Below are positions 52,501 through 64,000 of a stretch of DNA of 64,000 nt, piece after piece. The stretch is taken from positions 5,545,891 to 5,609,890 of the forward strand of contig CM054135.1 of NCBI GenBank assembly GCA_028751875.1, given 5' to 3'. The position numbers and the translations under genes were made by a program. The stretch is from Rapana venosa. Taxonomy: Eukaryota > Mollusca > Gastropoda > Neogastropoda > Muricidae. The notes below the pieces were generated by a model that searched no databases, was not told where the DNA came from, and worked only from the letters and a program-made list of their open reading frames with translations. Position 1 is the first letter of the stretch; each line of letters begins with the position of its first letter.

Positions 52501-55500
52501 CCCCCCCCCCCCCCCCCCCCAAAATAAAACAACAACAACAAAACACAAACAAAAAAACAACCACCAACAAACAACCCCAACGCAACCCAACAAAACGACA
52601 GTAAACACCATGAACGCGTGTTCTTTCAGGTCATCGTGAACCCCCAGACATCTCTGCTGTGCTCGGTGCTGGACCTGAAAGACCCCAATGCCGTTCACCT
52701 GGGCGTCCGCAGCAACCGCGCCATGTTATACAGCCTGCGTCCTGAGCGACTCCAAAGTCCGGAGGGTAGTGGCGGCAGTGATGATGACGACGACGACGAC
52801 GACGATGACGTGGCCACCGACGTCAGCAGCAGCTTCAACACGTCGACCATCAACAGCAGTCTGGATACGTTGTACTCCCCCACCAGTCCTTACAACCCCA
52901 GGCAGCTGCATGACCCTCTCTGCCACTGCCTCTCCCCCCCCTGTTCCACAGTATGGTGTATTTCTTCTTTTTCTTTCTAAGGTTTATTCAGTTTATATTC
53001 GAATTTTTGTGTGTGTGTGTGTGTGTTTTAAAGATAGATATTGATATTGTTGTCATCTAGATTTTGATCAGATGTGTGGCAGTGTCTGTTTGCCTGTGGT
53101 ACATTTTGGAGTTTTTTGTGTTTGTTTTTGTTGCGGTCAAAAAATGAGGAGAATGAAACAAGCAGAATGAAATATGTCCATTTTTTTTATAGTCATCTAT
53201 CATTCTATGTAAATTTAAAAAACAAACAGAAAAGCCCCTGTTTTTTGTGTTTACCCCCAAATTATTCCATGTAAAAAGTGACAGCAGACTGTAGGTCAAG
53301 ATTTCAATGTTTGAAGGTGATGCGCAGCTAGGCCTACACTTCTAAAAGGCAAAACATGTTTTAATATGTGTGTGTAAGATGTCCAGTATGTGTTAATACA
53401 CTGGGTGTTGGTTTCTAGTCTCACCCAAAGGACTTTCGGGGGTGTGGAGTCAGTACTGACGTGAATTCCAGGGGAAAAATCCTCTTGAATGGTGTGTTTG
53501 GTGTGGCTTAAACCTGGGCTCGATCCCAGCCATTAAATTACAAGCACAATGCTCTAACCACTAGGCTATCCTGCCCCTCCCCCCCCCCCCCCTTCCCATA
53601 CAATATGATAACTTGATTCTAAAGATCATTTTCCAGATGACTCCTTAGATCCATGTCAGCACTTGCCAGGAAGAGTGACTTCTGTGCTTATGTCGTCAAT
53701 GGCAGACATGTTTCTTGAAGACTTTTGACACAAGAGAATTTGAATTCTCAAGTGTGAAGCGCGATTGTCACAAAGGGGTTCAGTTCTGTAGTCTAGGTTT
53801 GAATCGATACCAATTTTATTGGCTACACAGCAACCCCATCATCTGGGTCAAACGAGCGACGATTGATGCAGAGAAACTGTGAACATTTGTGTGATAAAAG
53901 GAAGAAAGTGCAGTGAAGGATTTACTGAAGAAGATGGTCGAGCACTGATTGAAGCATCATTGCAAGCTGCCAAAGAGTAGATAAGAGAATCTTTTTGTCT
54001 TTTGGTGGAATTCCATCTTTTGACAAATTCCAGGCCATTTTTAGATAATCTTTTTTGTTTCGTGGCTAGAGCTTTGAGGTTCACCAATGGTGAGATTTTG
54101 CGTGTTTGACCGTTTTTGCCCACCATGGAGGTAGCCACATTCCGACTTTGGGATATGAGATCAGTCTGTTGAGAAAATTTGAAGGTACATGTACGTGTGT
54201 GAGTAAGTTGCTCGATAGTCGGGCAACCTTGATCCTGACAAGGCTGCTTTCATTTGGATGGTTCTCACATCGATCGATCGTTACTCTGTCTCTTTCCAAA
54301 CAAATGCTCTCTTTGTCTGTTGCACAGTGTTCGTAGTTACCGCCTGGACCGTACAGGGGGCCTACATGGCCCCCTGACCCCCACCGCATTTTCCTCCCTT
54401 TTTGACCTTTTGTCCATTTTCACTTCTGTGGAGGCACAAGTCTATTTTAGCTCCTTTAGATCCTGGACAGATCCTGGTTGACATAGATGATGTAACTGAC
54501 ACCTCACTTTCACTTACAAAGGTCACCCAGTGAAAGTTAGTGGCATTGCAAGTCTGCAGAAAGGGTTGAAGGTAATTCTGCACACATGAGCTGTGTAAAT
54601 TTTGATTGGTTTAAGGGTTAACTTTAAAAAAGAAATAAAATTACCGGTTGCGATCATCCATCTCTCATGCCAAAGAAAAATGGCAGCCAACTTTGGGCCA
54701 AAATTCCATGATGTATTTCATGAGCTTTTTTACGATATTGAAAGTGAGGAGGAGTTTGAGAGGCTCAGTTTGATTGAAGTAAACAATGACAGAGATGATG
54801 AATTAAAACTTTAGATAATCCTGACAGTGATGAAAACCATCGTGTATGATTCAGGAGATAGTTCATTAAAAAAAAAAAAAAAGACTGAGATTTTGCCTCG
54901 ACTTATGTGTGACATTATTGAGATGGGGGTACTCAGAATGACAGCGGTGATGAAGAAAGTGTATTCTTTGTCGATTTTTAACATTTTAAATATATTTTTG
55001 TAGTGAAATATCATGCTGACTAATTTGAGCTTGCCTCAAAGCTATCTACGATATATATACTGTCATTAGGCAGATTATCGGGATTATTCATTTAGTAGTT
55101 TCTGACTAAGAGGGACATGAACATAGCAAGTGGTACATAAGAATTTTATTCCCCAGCATATAGGGTGCACTTGCACTTGGCAGTTAAGAGGTTAAGCAAA
55201 AGAGAAAGTATTCATGCAAAGAAACAGCAAAACAGTTCAGGTCTGTCAAAGAGCATAATTTCTTCTTTGTTTACTGTAGCCATTGATTGACATGTACTGT
55301 TCATTCGTCAGTAACCTAAGCCATAGCTGCCAATCATTCTTTTTTTTTTTCCCTGGAAGTTTTCTGGATTTTGGCCATGAGTCCTTTTTTCTGGTCAATA
55401 AGAAAAATTTCTAGTTTCAAAAATTTAAAAAAGAAAAAAGAAAGATGTCGGCGTGTAAATGAACACTGAAAAAAAATGCAGTACATTATTCTATGATTTA

Positions 55501-56509
55501 GAAAATAAAGCCAAGAAAAACTGAATTTCTCAGCAATAGTTTGTTGCGAATATTCCCTTGTATTTAAAATGTGGGTTTCTAGAGTCAGTTTCAGATGTCA
55601 GAACGCCAAAAAAAATTCACCTGCTTCACGGGGCTTTACCCCCTCACCCCAGACAGAGGCTATTGCCCCAGAACCCCAGTCAGGACCTTGATGGCATGAC
55701 CCCCAGACTCCTGCCACCATTTCCATCATTTTCTTTTTTTGTCCCATTCTCATCTGTCTGCAAAGACCGAGGGGCGGCCACAACCCTACATATTCCCATT
55801 TGTAATCTTAGGCAATTGGAAGCAATACTTGTTCACACCCCTGCCCTGAAAATCAGGAAAAGTAGTTAAAGCAGCTGCTATGGAGGACACGGGCAATGAA
55901 TGTGTTTATTGAGACTGCTTTCTGACTGTGATACTAGGAAATGTTCTATGTGTGTGTGTGCAGGTGGAGGATGATGATGAAGAGTTCCAGGCCATTTTGG
56001 CGGCACAGCGACGGAACAGCCAACAAATCACCTCCCCTGTGCAGGGCAAGACTGACCAGAAGAAAGATTCCAGTTCAGAGGGTGATCAGAAAATCTCGTT
56101 ACCTTCTTCACCAAAGACGGAGGACACAGACGACGAACTGGCCTCCACCATAGCAGCCCAGCGTCAAAAGGCGTCGGTCAGTTCTGAAAACGCCCAGAAA
56201 CTGGAAGCCGACGTGAACGCGTGTGCTGAGAAAAGCTCCAGTGACATTGAGTCCACAAGTCAAGATTCCCAGGACGACCTTGACCGGCCTGGTTACCTGG
56301 GGGACAGTTCCCAGGCCAGCACCACAGACTGCGTGGAGGTGAGCGCCAGCAGCGACTCGCCCACACAGGGGGGAGGACAGCAAGGCGTTCAGGCAGCCAA
56401 GCACCCCTCGTCCTCCAGCCTCGGCGCTGTGCACGCCTCTGTGAAGAAACTGAAACGCAGGAACGTGTCCATGTACTCTTCCAGCGGCACAGAAGAAGAG
56501 CCCTGTTAG
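43361..56509 (+). CDS. Dbr1: RNA lariat debranching enzyme (7 coding exons)
   Basis: A metallophosphoesterase that hydrolyses the 2'-5' branch bond of excised intron lariats in the nucleus. Seen in order: GCCHGELD (with the Cys that replaces Asp in this family), [52 protein letters not shown], a DWP segment, [36 protein letters not shown], a ten-Asp run, and a C-terminal basic [13 protein letters not shown] matching the vertebrate KKIKRRN signal. About 630 codons, versus 544 in human; the extra length is in the acidic/Ser-rich C-terminal region. Exons 2, 3 and 4 contain several single-base indels, whereas exons 1, 5, 6 and 7 are intact and all splice in phase. Coordinates span exons and introns. 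Confidence 0.93.
43620..43680 (-). mobile_element. SINE family A 3'-end fragment
   Basis: CCAAGGTTCACCAATAGTGA and GATTTTCGAAGTGC resemble the second 3' end of the family. Confidence 0.45.
44098..44385 (-). mobile_element. SINE family A, near full length
   Basis: Tail TTCTTTTATTTTGAGGATAA and hairpin at 44128-44160, body to GTTTATAGTCTCATCCGAAG, head decayed near 44385. An AAGTC repeat (44390-44412) follows. Lies in Dbr1 intron 1. Confidence 0.74.
44568..44700. repeat. TG-rich microsatellite
   Basis: TG repeats with variant GTGTGCATG units. Confidence 0.9.
44765..45425 (+). other. Dbr1 intron 1, unrecognised part
   Basis: AT-rich, no repeat family or exon recognised. Confidence 0.45.
45428..45865 (-). 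mobile_element. SINE family A copy with internal insertion
   Basis: CTAGAGTTCCAAGGTTCCTC at the left and CTACCAGTATGCAATGGCCC ... GGAGTTGGGGCTGATGTTAA at the right are both family A, separated by about 120 unrelated bases (45525-45645). Confidence 0.6.
45976..46098 (+). CDS. Dbr1: Dbr1 exon 2 (frameshifted)
   Basis: Begins G TAC TAT TCT GGG, then after a net loss of two bases near 45986-45999 reads [20 protein letters not shown] and [13 protein letters not shown]. Contains the GNHE metal motif. Acceptor TATTATAG; donor gtaggt at 46099. Confidence 0.9.
46099..47542 (+). other. Dbr1 intron 2
   Basis: Contains a short SINE A 3'-end fragment (about 46868-46960: TGGTGGCCATATG, TTGGTGAACCTTGGAGCTGT). 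Otherwise unrecognised, A-rich with several homopolymers. Confidence 0.5.
47543..47930 (+). CDS. Dbr1: Dbr1 exon 3 (multiple indels)
   Basis: Acceptor ATTGCAG; donor gtaagc at 47931. Recognisable blocks in shifting frames: [75 protein letters not shown]. At least five small indels are needed to read it through (near 47572, 47686, 47740, 47755 and 47800-47900). Carries the DWP and His-x-His metal motifs. Confidence 0.88.
47931..49371 (+). other. Dbr1 intron 3
   Basis: Holds the second copy of the dispersed repeat (48268-48425). The rest is unrecognised. Confidence 0.5.
48268..48425 (+). repeat. Dispersed repeat, copy 2
   Basis: Same order of blocks as 21538-21680 and the same orientation; about 80-85% alike by eye. 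Confidence 0.7.
49372..49563 (+). CDS. Dbr1: Dbr1 exon 4 (one frameshift)
   Basis: [19 protein letters not shown], then after one extra T in the run at about 49424-49428, [20 protein letters not shown] and [20 protein letters not shown]. Acceptor TTGCGCAG after a TG/G-rich tract; donor gtgagt at 49564. Confidence 0.92.
49790..50158 (+). mobile_element. 5'-truncated LINE 3' end
   Basis: Third copy of the 9130/27580 type: [33 protein letters not shown], ending ACAAAAAAGGAAGAAGAAG. In Dbr1 intron 4. Confidence 0.78.
50190..50366. repeat. TA/CA-rich microsatellite
   Basis: Mixed TA, AAATA and CA runs. Confidence 0.9.
50375..50420 (-). mobile_element. L2/CR1-like 3' tail fragment
   Basis: ATGGAATTTATATAGCACTG and ATCTTGCAAAG match the tail at 37063-37140. 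Confidence 0.55.
50684..50810 (+). CDS. Dbr1: Dbr1 exon 5
   Basis: [40 protein letters not shown] then PV. VPRNF corresponds to VPCNF in vertebrates. Acceptor TTGTACAG; donor gtgagt at 50811, phase 0. No frame break. Confidence 0.88.
50838..51055 (+). mobile_element. SINE family B copy
   Basis: tRNA-like head with GGTTTGAATCTCGG (B box), CTTCAATCCCATGGGTC, GGTGAATTAAGGGGG, then TGATCCCCCCAGTCACTTCT. Homopolymers look inflated. Confidence 0.68.
51462..51782 (+). repeat. Repeat family D, full copy
   Basis: Begins near GGCTGTCTTCAGTGTAAATA, pyrimidine-rich middle, GGCCCTGACTTTTCATTGCT, tail GAGAAGAAGAAGA. Confidence 0.62.
52141..52375 (+). mobile_element. SINE family B copy
   Basis: Head ATAGCTGAGTGGTGAAGACC (A-box-like), GTGGTTTGAATTTC (B-box-like), then GGTGAATTAAGGGTGGGGAT and GATCTCCCAGGTCAACTTCA. 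Confidence 0.72.
52405..52522 (+). mobile_element. SINE family A 3'-end fragment and C tract
   Basis: TTGGAATGTGGCTACCTTCA, CCACCATTGGTGAACCTTGG, then about 23 C. Confidence 0.65.
52630..52950 (+). CDS. Dbr1: Dbr1 exon 6
   Basis: 107 codons, phase 0 at both ends: [20 protein letters not shown] (vertebrate INPQTTEFCAQL), then an acidic segment with ten consecutive Asp codons (52780-52809) and a Ser/Thr-rich part. Acceptor TTCTTTCAG. Donor taken as gtatgg at 52951. Confidence 0.88.
52951..55963 (+). other. Dbr1 intron 6
   Basis: Contains a SINE A copy at 53325-53590 (TAGTCTCACCCAAAGGACTT, CTAACCACTAGGCTATCCTG in reverse) and a separate SINE A end at 54055-54150 (TGGCTAGAGCTTTGAGGTTC). The rest is unrecognised. 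The 70-codon frame at 54602-54814 ([20 protein letters not shown]) has a balanced composition but no known domain. Confidence 0.5.
53325..53590 (-). mobile_element. SINE family A copy
   Basis: The reverse-oriented body and tRNA head end in an A-box complement, CCACTAGGCTATCC, next to a C run. Confidence 0.72.
55964..56509 (+). CDS. Dbr1: Dbr1 terminal coding exon
   Basis: 182 codons including TAG at 56507-56509. Starts [20 protein letters not shown]; a related motif [17 protein letters not shown] follows about 50 codons later, suggesting an internal duplication. Ends [20 protein letters not shown] plus Cys. The acceptor is a TG repeat ending GTGCAG. Confidence 0.93.
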   Translation: MEDDDEEFQAILAAQRRNSQQITSPVQGKTDQKKDSSSEGDQKISLPSSPKTEDTDDELASTIAAQRQKASVSSENAQKLEADVNACAEKSSSDIESTSQDSQDDLDRPGYLGDSSQASTTDCVEVSASSDSPTQGGGQQGVQAAKHPSSSSLGAVHASVKKLKRRNVSMYSSSGTEEEPC

Positions 56510-56589
56510 TTGGCTGAGCTGATTTTCTGCCTTTACCTTTTTTTTTGGGTGTGGATTGTGCTTATACACTGCTAGTGGGGAGTTGGGGG

Positions 56590-56998
56590 GGGGGGGGGGG
56601 ATAGCCTAGTGGTCAAAAAAGTGTTGAGCTCACAGACTGACACAGCAGCTTGGGTTCAAACCACTACTGATGTGCCTGTTCCTGGGAAATTTTTTCCCTA
56701 GAGTTAACACATACAGATGAGACGATAAACCGAAGTCCTGTGCGCGAATGCACTCAGAACATCTTGCGCACACATTAAATCAGTTCTGCCGTTCCAAAAC
56801 GTTGGCGGGTTTGTGCCAGTAGGAATGGATGACAAAATTGTAAAGAAAACCGCACGCACACTACTGGTGTCATGTTCTCAGACATCATCCCTGAAGTTGG
56901 AATGTGGCTAGCTTAATTGTGGGCAAAATCGGTTGCATAATCAACAATCTCACCATTGATGAACTTGAGAGCCCCAGAGATGAGGAATGAAAAAAGAA
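56590..56998 (+). mobile_element. SINE family A, + strand full copy
   Basis: Head ATAGCCTAGTGGTC (A box) and GGTTCAAACCACT (B box), then GATGAGACGATAAACCGAAG, CAGAACATCTTGCGCACACA, CCAGTAGGAATGG, and the second 3' end GGAATGTGGCTAGC / CTCACCATTGATGAAC followed by an A-rich tail. It directly follows Dbr1, within its likely 3' UTR. Confidence 0.82.
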
Positions 56999-57497
56999 AA
57001 AAAATAAAGAGAGAAGAAAATGCTCCACTAGCAGTACCAAAATGGAAGACTGTTAATATTTTCAGTACTTAATTTTGCGATTGTGCACTAGAGAACCAGT
57101 GATGTTAATGCAGCTGCCTGTCGCTTAGTTGGAAACATGGAAAACAAAAATACGCAGTATTTATTATTTTGTGTCCTTATTTTCTGACAGAGCATTAATA
57201 GGTCATTGAGTAATGTAGGCAACTCTGCAATAAGCCTTGATCAAAGTGGTGATACTTCAATAAGCCTTTGATTAATGTGGTGACACTTTAATAAGCCTTC
57301 GATTGAAGTGGTGACACTTTATTAAGCCTTTGATTAATGGAGGTGATACATCAGTAAGCCTTAGGTGATACTTTTATAAACCTTTGATTCATGTAGATGA
57401 TGCCTTTCAACTAATGCTTTTTGCTGGAGGAAATTGGGGGGAAAAAAAGCGATACAAAGATTTTCCACCTTGTAATGTTTCATTTGACTTTTTTAGC

Positions 57498-57659
57498 CTT
57501 TTAGGTTAGCTCAGTGGTCAGAGCACTCACTTTCCCCAAGATAAGGTTAAGCAGCATTGAGCATGGTTATCAAGTGGATGGATGACCATTTGCATGCCTT
57601 AGTTTCAGTAAGTCCCCCAGTTCACCCAGCTGTAAATGGGTGCCTGCCCTCTTTAGGGT

Positions 57660-57660
<1 letters not shown>
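57498..57660 (+). mobile_element. SINE with tRNA-like head and 5S rRNA-like segment
   Basis: GGTTAGCTCAGTGGTCAGAGCACTC-type sequence at 57503-57530 is tRNA-like (A box). It is followed at 57541-57600 by AAGGTTAAGCAGCATTGAGC, ATGGTTATCAAGTGGATGGA and TGACCATTTGCATGCC, which line up with the 5S rRNA stretch GCTAAGCAGGGTCGGGCCTG, GTTAGTACTTGGATGGGAGA and CCGCCTGGGAATACC. The 3' part runs into the corrupted zone. Confidence 0.6.

Positions 57661-64000
<6,340 letters not shown>

Noticed and set aside
54602..54814. 70-codon frame in Dbr1 intron 6 as an extra exon
   Set aside because: Exons 6 and 7 join in phase without it and it matches no part of Dbr1.
43361..56509. Dbr1 as a processed or dead pseudogene
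   Set aside because: It keeps introns with consensus splice sites, and four of seven coding exons are fully open; indels are limited to one patch.
56600..56680. tRNA gene
   Set aside because: A and B boxes are present but no cloverleaf can be completed, and the sequence continues into a SINE body. The same holds for the heads at 7182 and 52141.

Overview
This window is nuclear DNA of an invertebrate animal. The exon-intron structure, AT-rich introns and very dense SINE/LINE load fit a mollusc, most likely a gastropod; that placement is inference. Two genes are recognised, both on the + strand. The first is the 3' two thirds of a type II DNA topoisomerase (Top2): 19 coding exons from 840 to the stop at 22695-22697. 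They run from the segment just after the TOPRIM fold, through the winged-helix domain with the catalytic tyrosine (3345-3347) and the C-gate, to a long charged C-terminal tail. The second is the RNA lariat debranching enzyme Dbr1: seven coding exons from the ATG at 43361 to the stop at 56507-56509, with a spliced 5' leader. The two genes work in separate pathways (DNA topology; intron lariat turnover).

Layout: 1-839 Top2 intron. 840-22697 Top2 exons, with introns carrying SINEs, a LINE 3' end, a piggyBac-type element (14215-15317), a Tigger/pogo-type element (19556-20672), and an eight-unit tandem duplication of the end of one exon plus its splice donor (5093-5705). 22698 to about 25 kb probable 3' UTR. 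25-41 kb gene-free and repeat-rich: SINEs, several LINE 3' ends, a 47-bp minisatellite in which each unit carries AATAAA, and a 3.2-kb RTE-like LINE inserted into that minisatellite with a 14-bp target-site duplication. 40.6-41.9 kb an imperfect inverted repeat around a candidate Dbr1 promoter. 43.3-56.5 kb Dbr1. 57.5 kb a SINE that joins a tRNA-like head to a 5S rRNA-like segment.

From about 57,660 to 64,000 the sequence is almost entirely homopolymer runs and looks like a failed consensus, not biology; the long Gly/Pro/Lys/Phe reading frames there should not be treated as genes. Single-base indels also break the frame once in Top2 (3319-3322) and repeatedly in Dbr1 exons 2-4. Because the rest of both genes splices in phase, I read these as probable sequencing or assembly errors, not gene death.

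All family assignments come from recognising conserved motifs by eye; no database search was run. Repeat boundaries are accurate to roughly 10-20 bases unless a target-site duplication is given.
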